DNA from: an uncultured Ulvibacter sp.
GTDB lineage: Bacteria > Bacteroidota > Bacteroidia > Flavobacteriales > Flavobacteriaceae
NCBI GenBank assembly: GCA_913063405.1
Contig: CAJXZB010000008.1
Location: 33,527 to 97,526, forward strand
DNA length: 64,000 nucleotides
Reading direction: 5' to 3'
Below the pieces are notes generated by a model. The model saw only the letters and a list, made by a program, of their open reading frames with translations, did not search any database and had not been told where the DNA came from. This document shows, one piece after another, positions 17,222 to 26,410 of this stretch. The position numbers and the translations under genes were made by a program. The stretch's first letter is position 1. Each line of letters opens with the position of its first letter.

Positions 17222-19426
17222 TTATACTCTTGTAACTTTATCAATTCCGTTTATTTTTTTAATGTTTTGAACAAGGTTATCTAATGTTGACTTGTTCTTT
17301 ACAACCACCGTGATTCTTCCTGTAAACACTCCGTCGTCGCTATCAAAATGAACACTCTTCATATCGATGTGAAGGTTGTTGGATACAACTTTCGTAACAT
17401 CGTTTACCAAACCAACGGCATCAATCCCTGTTATTTTAAGCTCTGCCTTAAACTCACGTTGAGATGAGTCTATCCACTTGGCTTGTATAATACGATAGTT
17501 GTAATTGCTTTGCAACTGAAGCGCATTTGGACAATTAACCTTATGAACTTTTATACCTTCGTTTACCGTAACAAACCCAAAAACATCATCACCAGGAATT
17601 GGGTTGCAACAATTTGACATTTTGTAATCAAGTTTCTCTTCTTCTTTCCCAAATACAAGTTGATCAAACTTCTCGGTAATCTCCTCCTTGTAAATATCTT
17701 CAGGATTGGTTGGCTTTCTAATTCGGTTTTTGAAAAAGGACATTAGCGCGTTGCTTCGAGAGGCGGCAAAGTCCTTGAGTTTTGGATTGTCAATTATTCC
17801 AGCTCCAACGCGATAGAATAAATCTAAACTCGTTTTTACTTTGAAGAAACTTACCAATTGATTGATCGTTTTCTCATCTAGAGAAATTTTTAACGATTTC
17901 AATTTTCTGGTGAGAATTACTTTTCCCTCTGCTGCAATCTGTTTTTTCTCGTCTTTTAGGGATGATTTAATTTTTGAGCGAGCTCTTGCCGTGGTGGCAT
18001 AATCTAGCCAGTTTGCAGAAGGTTTGGCTTTTTCTGAAGTTATAATTTCTACTTGATCACCGCTTTTAACCTGATGACTTAACGGTACTAGTTTACCATT
18101 CACTTTTGTGCCACGTGTATGTAATCCCACCTCTGTATGAATGTGAAAGGCAAAATCTAAGGCAGTCGCGCCCTTTGGCAGGGAGTATAAATCTCCTTTT
18201 GGTGTAAATACAAAAATTTCTTTGGCATACAGATTTAGTTTGAATTCTTCAACAAAATCCACTGCACTGATGTCCGAATTCTCCAAGGTATCTTGGAGTT
18301 TATTTAGCCAATCTTCTAAACCTCCATCATCTTTATCCTCGTTTTTGTATTTGTAATGCGCTGCAAACCCTTTTTCCGCTATTTCATTCATTCGCTCACT
18401 GCGTATTTGAACCTCCACCCAACGTCCTTTAGGTCCCATTACTGTAATGTGTAAAGCTTCATATCCAGTAGACTTTGGAGATGAAATCCAATCTCTAAGT
18501 CGGATGGGGTTAGGACGAAAATGATCGGTAACTATAGAATAGATTTTCCAGGCAATGAATTTTTCGTTCTCTTCATCACCCTTATAGATAATTCTAACCG
18601 CGAATTTATCATATACTTCATCGAAGGTCACGTTTTGAGCAATCATTTTTCTTCGAATCGAAAAAATAGATTTAGGACGTCCCTTTATTTCGCACTCAAG
18701 TTTTTCAGCATTTAGCGAATCTTTTATGGTTTTAGAAAATGCAGTTATATAGGCATCCTGTTCTTCTTTGCTTTCTTTTATTTTGCTATTAATGTCTCTA
18801 TAAACGTCCGGTTCGGTATATTTTAAACCTAGATCTTCGAGTTCCGTTTTAATATTATACAAACCAATTCTATGCGCTAAAGGTGCATAGATATATAAGG
18901 TTTCTGAAGCGATTTTAACCTGCTTATGCGCTGGCATTGGATCCATCGTCTGCATATTATGCAACCGGTCTGCAATTTTTATAATGATTACCCGAATATC
19001 TTCGTTAAGTGTAAGCAACATTTTTCTAAAGTTCTCAGCTTGGAGAGATACGTCGCCATCATAGGGCATTTTGGATATTTTGGTTAAACCATCGACAATA
19101 CGTGCGACCGATTCCCCAAACAATTGTTCTAGATCCGCTAGGGTATACGTAGTGTCTTCCACCACATCATGAAGGAGGGCTGCAGCAATAGAGGTAGCGT
19201 CCAGGCCTATTTCTGAAGCAACAATTTTTGCAACAGCGATTGGATGGAAAATATAAGCCTCACCAGATTTTCGGCGTTGATCCTTGTGAGCGTCAACCGC
19301 AACATCAAAGGCGCTACGAATTAATTTTTTATCGGCCGCTGAAAGCGTACGATAGCTAATTTTAAGTAGTTGTTTGTATTGTTTTGTAAGCTCTTTTTTC
19401 TCCTCTTCTAATGCTGCCTCTGTCAT
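17222..19426 (-). CDS. Bifunctional (p)ppGpp synthetase/hydrolase (RelA/SpoT homologue)
   Basis: This long RSH protein (734 aa) makes and degrades (p)ppGpp in the stringent response. The order is HD hydrolase domain (AAALLHDVVEDTTYT near residue 85, KIADRLHNMQTM near 150), synthetase domain (RPKSIFSIRRKM, STGYEALHITVMGPKGRWVEVQIRS), TGS domain (IFVFTPKGDLYSLPKGATALDFAFHIHT, about 400-460), a conserved Cys region (SNCCNPIPGDDVFGF) and a C-terminal ACT domain (VNDVTKVVSNNLHIDMKSVHF). Both active sites keep their main motifs. It leads the rsh-fur-purA cluster, which joins ppGpp signalling to purine synthesis. Confidence 0.95.
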   Translation of the reverse strand: MTEAALEEEKKELTKQYKQLLKISYRTLSAADKKLIRSAFDVAVDAHKDQRRKSGEAYIFHPIAVAKIVASEIGLDATSIAAALLHDVVEDTTYTLADLEQLFGESVARIVDGLTKISKMPYDGDVSLQAENFRKMLLTLNEDIRVIIIKIADRLHNMQTMDPMPAHKQVKIASETLYIYAPLAHRIGLYNIKTELEDLGLKYTEPDVYRDINSKIKESKEEQDAYITAFSKTIKDSLNAEKLECEIKGRPKSIFSIRRKMIAQNVTFDEVYDKFAVRIIYKGDEENEKFIAWKIYSIVTDHFRPNPIRLRDWISSPKSTGYEALHITVMGPKGRWVEVQIRSERMNEIAEKGFAAHYKYKNEDKDDGGLEDWLNKLQDTLENSDISAVDFVEEFKLNLYAKEIFVFTPKGDLYSLPKGATALDFAFHIHTEVGLHTRGTKVNGKLVPLSHQVKSGDQVEIITSEKAKPSANWLDYATTARARSKIKSSLKDEKKQIAAEGKVILTRKLKSLKISLDEKTINQLVSFFKVKTSLDLFYRVGAGIIDNPKLKDFAASRSNALMSFFKNRIRKPTNPEDIYKEEITEKFDQLVFGKEEEKLDYKMSNCCNPIPGDDVFGFVTVNEGIKVHKVNCPNALQLQSNYNYRIIQAKWIDSSQREFKAELKITGIDAVGLVNDVTKVVSNNLHIDMKSVHFDSDDGVFTGRITVVVKNKSTLDNLVQNIKKINGIDKVTRV

Positions 19427-19492
19427 AAATCTAATGTACTACTTCGTAAAGTAATAAACAACTAAATTTATTTTCTGTACTAAGGATATAGA

Positions 19493-20699
19493 TTATTGAA
19501 TGATTAACTTTTTGACTTCAGTTTTATCACCGTTATTTAATACAACAAAATAGACACCACATTTAATATGGGAAAGATCAATATTAGACTCGTTGTTAAT
19601 ATTTCGTTTTTTTAGGATTTATTTTCCAAGGAGATCAATAATAGTAATATCCAAAGGCTCTTTTGAAGATATATTCAATATTCCTTTAGACGGGTTTGGA
19701 TAGATTGAAATATAACCTAACATGTTCCCTTGGACACTCAAAACTTCTAATGTTGAGTTTTCAGGTTCCATTACTTTTTTTGATAATCTGTGCCTTGTAT
19801 AAAAACGATTACTTCTAGATCGCAAATTTCTTCAATAAAAGTATTTGTTAAATCTACGAAAAGATTGAGGGTTATGGATTTATCTGGGACAAGAGTTAAG
19901 GGTGTTCCATTGGCATCAGGAAGCACCTTCATCATCACATTTCTAAAGGATGTTTCTCCGTTAGAACCAACGTTATCAAACGTTTCCTTTTCTAGAACCA
20001 CAACATGGACTGTAAAATCACCTTCGATTTTGGGTGCAATGTTTACTTCAATATTCATTTGATATTTTATCAATGAGAATGTCTCAATATTCTCATCTAA
20101 GAATTTATTAGTAAAATAATTATCATTAAAGAATTGACACGGACCGCAGGTAGAACTAGTGAACTTTTCATAAAGAACTTTCTGTTTTGGTGCTTCACCA
20201 CTCGCAACATTAACTTGTTTAATTAGGGTGTCGTTGTTTGGTTGGGTGGGTTGTAATCCTCTAAATCAAAACTTTGAGTTACCGGATTTGGAAGGTCGAA
20301 ATCAAATAGAGCAATTTGCGACCAATTATTTCCAGCATCAATAGAAATCTCAACAAACAATGAATGATTATACTCCCCGTATATCTCTCACTGTGCATGG
20401 TTGAATTCCAGTCTATATAAATCATTTGTTAGATCTAAAATTGGGGTTTGCAATGCGATGGAAGCACCTTGGAAATAATTCCAGAAACTCGCTGTAAAGT
20501 CCCCGCTCATTGGGCAAGGAATTCCTCCAGACCAATCTTCCCCAGTAAATGTACAATCACTGTTACTCCAAGAAATTCCAAATTCTTTGAAGACTTCTGT
20601 CATAGTACCCGGAATACCATTTTCAAAGTCTTCAAAGAATTGAGAATGTATTTGTGAGCTAACCAATAATAGTAGTATTGCGGTTCTTTTTCTAAGCAT
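19493..20699 (-). pseudogene. Decayed type IX secreted protein with a CGPC motif and sorting domain
   Basis: Starting at the minus-strand ATG at 20699 there is a signal peptide (MLRKRTAILLLLVSSQIHSQ), then FFEDFENGIPGTMTEVFKEFG and a beta-rich segment, a TGA at 20388, readable continuation (EIYGEYNHSLFVEISIDAGNNWSQIALFDFD), a frame change near 20225, FTSSTCGPCQFFNDNYFTNKF resembling the redox motif of Omp28-type/thioredoxin-like proteins, a beta-rich region, a frameshift at an A7 run (19775-19781), then ISIYPNPSKGILNIS, a TAA at 19619 and KCGVYFVVLNNGDKTEVKKLIIQ, a type IX C-terminal sorting domain. At least four lesions make this a pseudogene. The two halves may come from different parts of a longer gene that lost its middle. 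Confidence 0.82.
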
Positions 20700-20788
20700 G
20701 ATGGTAAGTGTTAAATTAAACAAACTAGTTGTCTACTTCCATAAAGTTAAATTGCATGTTGAATTAAAAAGTTAAAATCGATAATATC

Positions 20789-22021
20789 TTACTTTTTAAG
20801 GTTTCTAAAACGCTCAAGAAGGGTAGGATGTGAGTAATGGACAAAAACATAAGCTGGATGAGGGGTTAGATTGCTTAGACTGTTTTTTGATAATTTCTTT
20901 AAGGCCGAAACGAGAGGACGTCCCGCAAAAGTAGTTTTAGCATAATCATCCGCCTGATATTCGAATTTTCTTGAAAGGTAATTCATTACAAGTCCAGTGA
21001 TTTCTGAAATAGGGCTAAACAATACACCAAAGGCTATTAACCCGATGTGGAAAGAGGGGATTGGTACGTTTAATGCTTCGGAAAGCAAAGCGTTTCCAAT
21101 AAAAAGTGAGAGTACCCATAATGTAAACCCCGTAGTAAGAATGGAAGCAATAAGGTTGAAAATTATATGATTCTTCTTATAATGTCCCACTTCGTGAGCT
21201 AGAACAGCAACAATTTCATCTTCTTCCAAATCATTAACAAGGGTATCATAAAGAGTAACTCTTTTTTCACTTCCGAAGCCAGAGAAATAGGCATTGGCCT
21301 TTGTGCTTCGTTTTGAACCATCAATCACAAAAATCTTATCTAATGTAAATCCAACTTTCGTTGCATAGGTTTCAATTCGAGATCTTAGTGTGCCATCTTG
21401 TAAAGGTGTTTGTTTGTTGAAAAGAGGAACAATTAATCTGGCATAAAATAAATTCATAAAAACCGTGAAGATAGTAACGAGCATCCAAGTGTACCACCAA
21501 AAATTGGACCCCGTGGTTTCGTAAAACCAAAGTATCGCGCTTAGTAATAGTCCGCCAACGAAAATCATCATTAACCAACCTTTTAATTTGTCCAAAATAA
21601 AGGTTTTCGTGGTCGTTTTATTGAAGCCATATTTTTCTTCAATCACAAAGGTTTTATAATAACTAAATGGAGTACTTAGAATATCGCTTGCGAACATAAT
21701 AATTCCAAAGAATAAAAGAGTTATGATAATCTTGTTTTTGGAAAAGGAACGCGCTAAGGTATCGAGATAAGCAAAACCATCGAAAAAGAAAAAGACGAGT
21801 GTACCAATAATCGAAACAAATGAAACTAACAATCCAAACTTGTAATTCTCCTTTTTGTATTGCTGCGATTTTTTATATTCTTTTGTTTCATAAACATCAT
21901 TTAGGTCGTCTGGAATGGGATCGTTAAAACGTTTTGCGTTTAGATGATCCAGTAGTTTGTCGATAACGAAATTACCAATCAAAATTCCGATAATAATATA
22001 AAAAAGTGTTTGTGAATCCAT
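20789..22021 (-). CDS. M48 family zinc metallopeptidase (CAAX prenyl protease 1-like)
   Basis: This is a polytopic membrane protease of the Ste24 type, 410 aa from the ATG at 22021. It has five to seven membrane segments, the zinc motif VLAHEVGHYKKNHIIF (about residue 275) and the third ligand region RKFEYQADDYAKTTFAG (about 355). The ORF track begins 20 codons further upstream inside the preceding methyltransferase gene; MDSQTLFYIIIGILIG begins with the first membrane segment and is the better start. The substrate is unknown; bacterial members have been linked to membrane protein quality control. Confidence 0.9.
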   Translation of the reverse strand: MDSQTLFYIIIGILIGNFVIDKLLDHLNAKRFNDPIPDDLNDVYETKEYKKSQQYKKENYKFGLLVSFVSIIGTLVFFFFDGFAYLDTLARSFSKNKIIITLLFFGIIMFASDILSTPFSYYKTFVIEEKYGFNKTTTKTFILDKLKGWLMMIFVGGLLLSAILWFYETTGSNFWWYTWMLVTIFTVFMNLFYARLIVPLFNKQTPLQDGTLRSRIETYATKVGFTLDKIFVIDGSKRSTKANAYFSGFGSEKRVTLYDTLVNDLEEDEIVAVLAHEVGHYKKNHIIFNLIASILTTGFTLWVLSLFIGNALLSEALNVPIPSFHIGLIAFGVLFSPISEITGLVMNYLSRKFEYQADDYAKTTFAGRPLVSALKKLSKNSLSNLTPHPAYVFVHYSHPTLLERFRNLKK

Positions 22022-22049
22022 AGTTGTGTGTTTCCAAATAGACAACAGA

Positions 22050-22856
22050 TTAGTTAAACCCTCGCTGTCTTTTGGCTTCAAAGATAAGAATTCCCGCTGC
22101 TACTGAAACATTCATAGAATCAATTTCTCCTTGCATTGGAATGCATATATTCTGTGTGCTTTTATCTCTCCATTCTTGTGATAGGCCCGTTGCTTCAGTT
22201 CCTACAACTAGGGCAGAAGCAAGGGTGAAATTACAACTATGGTACGCAACAGAATCTTGCAGTATAGCGCTGTAAATGGAAATATCGTGTTTTTTTAAAT
22301 AGCTTATAATTTCAAATGAACTTCCCGTTGCAATTTGATTTGTAAATACACCTCCAACACTACTTCGAATAATATTAGGGTTATACAAATCTGTTTTAGG
22401 GTTGGCAATAATAACGGCATCTAGATTTGCTGCATCTGCAGTGCGGAATAATGCACCGATATTTCCAGGTTTTTCCGGCGCTTCAGCAACAAGAAGTAGA
22501 GGATTTTTTGATTTGAATTGTAATCCTTCTAAGGAAACGTCCTTAGTCTGGGCTATGGCGAAAATTCCTTCGGTTGAAGAGCGATAGGCAATTTTTTCGT
22601 ATACTTCAGAGGTGATCTCAATGAATTCGGTCTCAGAACTTGCCTGTTTTTTTATTGAGTACAACTCTTCTTCGGAAATAATCTCGGAACAAAATAGTAC
22701 TGTCGTTAGACGATATCCTCCCTTAAGCGCCAATTCGGTCTCTCGTTGTCCTTCAATTACAAAAAGATCCAATTTTTTTCGTTCTCTTGCTTTTTCAGAA
22801 AGAAGAATACATTGCTTTATCAGCGGATTTTGAAGACTGGAGATTTGCTTATACAT
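22050..22856 (-). CDS. SpoU/TrmH family RNA 2'-O-methyltransferase
   Basis: The 268-aa protein has an N-terminal substrate-binding domain (KKLDLFVIEGQRETELALKGGY, about residues 28-55) and a SPOUT knot domain with VAEAPEKPGNIGALFRTADAANLDAVI, IIRSSVGGVFTNQIA, LVVGTEATGLSQEW and IPMQGEIDSMNVSVAAGILIFE, which covers SpoU motifs 1 to 3. It probably methylates rRNA (RlmB-like), though tRNA is possible. The -7 box TATCTTTG ends only 4 bases before the ATG, so the message may be leaderless. Confidence 0.93.
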   Translation of the reverse strand: MYKQISSLQNPLIKQCILLSEKARERKKLDLFVIEGQRETELALKGGYRLTTVLFCSEIISEEELYSIKKQASSETEFIEITSEVYEKIAYRSSTEGIFAIAQTKDVSLEGLQFKSKNPLLLVAEAPEKPGNIGALFRTADAANLDAVIIANPKTDLYNPNIIRSSVGGVFTNQIATGSSFEIISYLKKHDISIYSAILQDSVAYHSCNFTLASALVVGTEATGLSQEWRDKSTQNICIPMQGEIDSMNVSVAAGILIFEAKRQRGFN

Positions 22857-22860
22857 GGTG

Positions 22861-22868
22861 CAAAGATA
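22861..22868 (-). promoter_or_regulatory. Bacteroidota -7 promoter box abutting the SpoU methyltransferase start
   Basis: On the minus strand TATCTTTG is an exact TAnnTTTG match that ends 4 bases before the ATG. Normal initiation would fall at or next to the A of the start codon. Confidence 0.5.
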
Positions 22869-22956
22869 TTTTATAGTTGCGAGTTAAACTATAGGCGTTG
22901 TTAGTTTTTACACAATTACACCCACTAGTATTTGTATCTTGTATAAAACTATCCGA

Positions 22957-24030
22957 ATGAAAAAATTACTTTCAGTCCTACTTCTTTTCTTTTTAGTTTT
23001 AGGAGCAAACGCACAAGTAGCTAATCAACCTTCAGACTTAGAGATTTGCGATGATGACTATGATGGTATCGCAGCATTCGATTTAACAATTACCGAACCC
23101 GAAATACTTGGAGCTCAAAATCCATCTGATTTTAATATCACATTTTATACAAATCAAACGGATGCTGCTGATGGTACAAATCCAATTATTACTCCTTCAG
23201 CATTTTATAATAGTGCAAATCCACAGGCAATTTATGTACGGCTAGAGGCTAATAGCAATGGGAATTTTGATACAACAGTCTTTGCTATAATTGTGATCCC
23301 ATTGCCTGTTCCAGCGACACCAACTTCCTTAGAGTTCTGTGATGATGACGGCGATGGTTTTGGGGAATTTACTTTAACAGATAAGGATGCCGAAATTAGT
23401 AATGGAGCGCCTAACGTTAGCATTACATATTATGAAGCATTGGCAGATACGGAAAGCGGGGTGTTTCCAATTCCGAGTCCTTATGTCAACATAGTGCCTT
23501 TTTCTCAAATTGTATTCACTAGAGTAGAAAGTGACATAAATGGATGTTATGTAATTGTAGAACTAGAATTAATAGTTTTGGATGGCTGCCCAATAATCGA
23601 TACAGATCCTATAGATTTATTCATAAACGAAGGAGACGGTGATGGTTCTGCAATTTTCGATCTTACCTTAAATGAAGCATAGATGTTAGGTTCACAGGAT
23701 CCAAGTATATATTTGTTTAGCTATCATGAAACCTTGGAAAATTCAATGGATGGTGTTAATGCTATTGTCAATCCAATGGCCTATCAAAATATTGCAAATC
23801 CACAAACCATATATGTTCGTTTAACAAATGATATCAACGGAAGCTATGTTTTGACTTCGGAAAGTACCGTAACTATCTTTAACCTTATAGGGAAGAAGGT
23901 CTTTTTTGAAACAATCATACCACAAAATGAAAGAATAACTTTAGATGCAAATACACTGTTTGCTGGAGTTTACTTCATTAAAGTATCTTCTGAGGAGAGT
24001 GTCACGGTAAAAAGATTTATCAAAAAATAA
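22957..24030 (+). pseudogene. Type IX secreted beta-repeat protein interrupted by a stop and with a shortened sorting domain
   Basis: From ATG 22957 (MKKLLSVLLLFFLVLGANAQ signal peptide) the protein has about three beta-sandwich repeats beginning ICDDDYDGIAAFDLT / FCDDDGDGFGEFTLTD, a recurring unit of flavobacterial adhesin-like proteins with acidic, probably calcium-binding, loops. A TAG at 23680 breaks the reading frame, which then resumes in the same frame (MLGSQDPSIYLFSYHETLENSMDG). At the end, STVTIFNLIGKKVFFETIIPQNERI ... GVYFIKVSSEESVTVKRFIKK is the second half of a type IX sorting domain. The YPNP half is missing, which points to an internal deletion. Confidence 0.82.
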
Positions 24031-24034
24031 AGTA

Positions 24035-24066
24035 TAAAAAAGAGGCTACCTTTTGAGTAGCCTCTT
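24035..24066 (-). terminator. Rho-independent terminator of cspA
   Basis: A 10-bp stem (AAGAGGCTAC / GTAGCCTCTT) with a 7-base loop, followed on the minus strand by six T. It lies between the convergent cspA and the pseudogene and may also act on the plus strand. Confidence 0.88.
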
Positions 24067-24088
24067 ACATTTCAAAACTAAGCGTATA

Positions 24089-24280
24089 TTATAAAACTTT
24101 TACGTTTACTGCGTTTAATCCTTTTTTACCTTCTGTTAGATCGAATTCAACTTCATCACCTTCACGAATTTCATCTACCAATCCAGAGATGTGTACAAAA
24201 TGTTCTTTGTTTGAACCTTCTTCAGTGATAAAACCAAATCCTTTGGCGTCATTGAAAAATTTTACTGTTCCTTTATTCAT
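24089..24280 (-). CDS. Cold shock protein (CspA family)
   Basis: A 63-aa single cold-shock domain: MNKGTVKFFNDAKGFGFITEEGSNKEHFVHISGL contains RNP1 (KGFGFI) and RNP2 (HFVHIS), which bind single-stranded nucleic acid as an RNA chaperone. The rest (IREGDEVEFDLTEGKKGLNAVNV) is the conserved C-terminal strands. It has its own terminator and an AT-rich 5' leader of about 50 bases, ahead of which CATCTTTG is one base off the -7 consensus. Confidence 0.95.
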   Translation of the reverse strand: MNKGTVKFFNDAKGFGFITEEGSNKEHFVHISGLVDEIREGDEVEFDLTEGKKGLNAVNVKVL

Positions 24281-24350
24281 TATTAAAAATTTAAATTAAT
24301 TACTTGTCTTAATTCAAAGATGATGCCACTAATTCTGGTGTCACCAATAA

Positions 24351-24605
24351 TTATTTTTTGCTCTTTGAAGACCTAAGGTATAGCCGCTCCACCTTTTCAC
24401 GAGCCCAGGGTGTTTTTCTTAAAAATTTCAAGCTAGATTTAACAGAAGGATTACTTGTGAAACAACGAATATTTATTTTTTCTCCAAGGCTTTCAAAGCC
24501 ATATTTGTCAACCAAGTACTCAAGAATATCGGCTAGTTTAACACCGTGTAATGGATTGTTAACTTGCGTTTGATTTTTGATTTTTTCTCTTTTCTTATCG
24601 TTCAT
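24351..24605 (-). CDS. VF530 family (DUF2132) DNA-binding protein
   Basis: The 84-aa basic protein has the VF530 core [61 protein letters not shown], a small helical family whose founding Vibrio protein was described structurally as DNA-binding-like. The function is not established. It starts 8 bases downstream of the flavin monooxygenase gene and is likely cotranscribed with it. Confidence 0.85.
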   Translation of the reverse strand: MNDKKREKIKNQTQVNNPLHGVKLADILEYLVDKYGFESLGEKINIRCFTSNPSVKSSLKFLRKTPWAREKVERLYLRSSKSKK

Positions 24606-24613
24606 ACAGGATT

Positions 24614-25960
24614 CTAAAACATTTTCATATCATTCATTATCGTTTGTTCAACACCATTTATGGTTTTGTTCTGGAATTGGTGTAGTTGTGTATCTAATTT
24701 TCTTCCTTTCTTTTCGATCTTGTCAAGACGTTTATTTGTTTTATTAATCCATTTCAACACTTGTCCTCCTCCCATAAGATGAGAAGTTGGTAACGGTTCG
24801 CCCATTTCACGCAGCACTATTCCCAATGGAATGTTTATTTTATCTTGAATTTTTATCAAGTTTGCTAATAAGTCGGCGTAAGGTGCAATCAATGACCCAA
24901 CACCTCCTCTAGGTTGCATCCAACCAACTAGGTAAATTCCTTTATAGTCATCGTACATGCTAAATCCATATACTTTTACGTGACTATTTTCAACTCTATC
25001 CATTTTCTTTGGGAGAAACGGAAAACTAGTATGAAATCCTGTTGCATATACTGTGGTGTCAATCTCTTCGGAGCTACCATCCTCAAATATTACCCTAGAG
25101 TTCGCGAGTTTTTTTACGGCGCCTTTAATTTTTATTCGACCATGTTTTACATGCATCAATGTTTCGGTATTCACCGTTGGATGTCTCTCAAAAATTCCCG
25201 AGGTAGGTTTGGGTAATCCATATTCCTTATGACTGCCAATTGTAACCTTAAGCATCATTTTTACTAATTCCTCTTGTAACCAATCGGGTAATTTTGGTAG
25301 TTGTAGGGCAGCGAGTGGTTTTCCCATAAATGTTTTCGGAAAAATCCAAATACCTCGTCTTACACTTAAATAGCTGTTTGTGCTTACTCGGGTGCATTCT
25401 GAGGCAATATCGAACGCAGAATTTCCTGCGCCAATTACTAGTACCCTTTTATCTTTTATTTGGTTTGATGTTTTGTACTCTTTAGAGTGAAAAGAGTCAC
25501 CGATAAAATTACCTTCATAGTTTGGGTAGCGTTTATTCCAATGGTGTCCGTTACAAACGAGTACCCCCTTATAAATAGTGTTTGAACCATCATCAAAACT
25601 CACCTTCCATAAATTATTTTCAATGGGATTTACATAAACGACTTTGGTTTTAAATTGGATATTCTCCTTTAAATTGTAATTGTTGGTATAGGCTCTGTAA
25701 TAAGAAAGCATTTGGACACTACTTGGGAAGTCTGGATAGTCTTCTGGCATTGGAAAGTCGGGATATTCCATAACGTGTCTAGCAGAAAGGATATGTGCAG
25801 ATTTATACGTTCCATGGTACCAGTTACCTCCAATGTCGTCATCTGCTTCCACATGGTGATAGGGGATATTTGCTGCTTTTAATGATTTTGCAGTCGCCAA
25901 TCCAACGGGACCTGCTCCAACAACTAAGTAATGAGTACCCAGCGATGTATTTTTTGTCAT
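24614..25960 (-). CDS. Flavin-containing monooxygenase (FMO-like, NAD(P)-binding)
   Basis: The 448-aa protein has an FAD dinucleotide fold at the N-terminus ([16 protein letters not shown]), a second NADPH fold ([16 protein letters not shown], about residue 170), and just before it the FMO/BVMO signature [11 protein letters not shown], an exact FxGxxxHxxxY match. A late [15 protein letters not shown] (ATG motif) is also typical. It would hydroxylate or oxygenate a small nucleophilic substrate at the expense of NADPH and O2. The substrate cannot be inferred from context. Confidence 0.88.
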   Translation of the reverse strand: MTKNTSLGTHYLVVGAGPVGLATAKSLKAANIPYHHVEADDDIGGNWYHGTYKSAHILSARHVMEYPDFPMPEDYPDFPSSVQMLSYYRAYTNNYNLKENIQFKTKVVYVNPIENNLWKVSFDDGSNTIYKGVLVCNGHHWNKRYPNYEGNFIGDSFHSKEYKTSNQIKDKRVLVIGAGNSAFDIASECTRVSTNSYLSVRRGIWIFPKTFMGKPLAALQLPKLPDWLQEELVKMMLKVTIGSHKEYGLPKPTSGIFERHPTVNTETLMHVKHGRIKIKGAVKKLANSRVIFEDGSSEEIDTTVYATGFHTSFPFLPKKMDRVENSHVKVYGFSMYDDYKGIYLVGWMQPRGGVGSLIAPYADLLANLIKIQDKINIPLGIVLREMGEPLPTSHLMGGGQVLKWINKTNKRLDKIEKKGRKLDTQLHQFQNKTINGVEQTIMNDMKMF

Positions 25961-26114
25961 TTGGTTTTTCAGAAAAAAATTATAAAAGGTGAATATACGT
26001 TTTTTGAAAAAAATAATTTATTGAAATTTAATTCAATAAAGAAGGATTAATGGGTACTCCTAAAATATTCGTTAAATTTTTGACTCTTTTAATCATAGAA
26101 ATTAAAATTTATCA

Positions 26115-26122
26115 TAGTTTTG
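26115..26122 (+). promoter_or_regulatory. Bacteroidota -7 promoter box ahead of the yitT leader
   Basis: TAGTTTTG matches TAnnTTTG and ends 8 bases before the first leader ORF. No -33 element at normal spacing was seen. Confidence 0.45.
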
Positions 26123-26130
26123 CCATAGTT

Positions 26131-26193
26131 ATGAAACAAAACCGTCTACATAATACTATTTGTAAAATGAATTGGAAGTTTTCCAAGGCATAG
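26131..26193 (+). CDS. Possible 20-residue leader peptide (or non-coding start of a small RNA)
   Basis: ATG...TAG encodes MKQNRLHNTICKMNWKFSKA. The ATG is nearly at the predicted transcription start, so translation would be leaderless, or the region may be the 5' part of a roughly 125-nt RNA ending at the hairpin at 26218-26253. An inner hairpin TTGGAA/TTCCAA lies at 26172-26186. Coding status is unproven. Confidence 0.3.
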   Translation: MKQNRLHNTICKMNWKFSKA

Positions 26194-26217
26194 GACGTAG
26201 AATATATAAATATTATG

Positions 26218-26253
26218 AAAGCGTTCTTCCTTTAAAAGTTGAACGCTTTTTTT
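26218..26253 (+). terminator. Rho-independent terminator after the first short ORF
   Basis: A 9-bp stem AAAGCGTTC / GAACGCTTT with a 14-base loop runs into a T7 tract. Confidence 0.8.
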
Positions 26254-26270
26254 ATTAGTTAAATTTAAAG

Positions 26271-26351
26271 ATGAAGCAATTATTATCCATTTGTAGTATT
26301 TCTAAACGCATGTTTAATCATGCGCAGTTAAATATGCGACAAAGGGAATAG
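26271..26351 (+). CDS. Candidate 26-residue leader peptide of yitT
   Basis: ATG...TAG encodes MKQLLSICSISKRMFNHAQLNMRQRE. Its last codons (CGACAAAGGGAATAG) include the strand CAAAGGGA that can pair with TCCCTTTG of the downstream terminator. An upstream segment CGCATG (26307-26312) can pair with CATGCG just after it or with ATGCG at 26334. A ribosome position inside this ORF could therefore decide whether the terminator forms. No run of one amino acid codon is obvious, so the signal sensed is unknown. Confidence 0.4.
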   Translation: MKQLLSICSISKRMFNHAQLNMRQRE

Positions 26352-26410
26352 ATCTTATTTGAATAATATGTACTAATCCCTTTGATTTAAGTTAATCAAG
26401 GGGATTTTTT
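26340..26410 (+). promoter_or_regulatory. Candidate transcription attenuator (antiterminator/terminator) of yitT
   Basis: Two mutually exclusive pairings are visible. Antiterminator: CAAAGGGA (26340-26347) with TCCCTTTG (26377-26384), 8 bp. Terminator: AATCCCTTTGATT (26375-26387) with AATCAAGGGGATT (26394-26406), 13 bp with one G-U and a 6-base loop, followed by eight T. The terminator ends about 10 bases before the yitT ATG. Confidence 0.55.
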
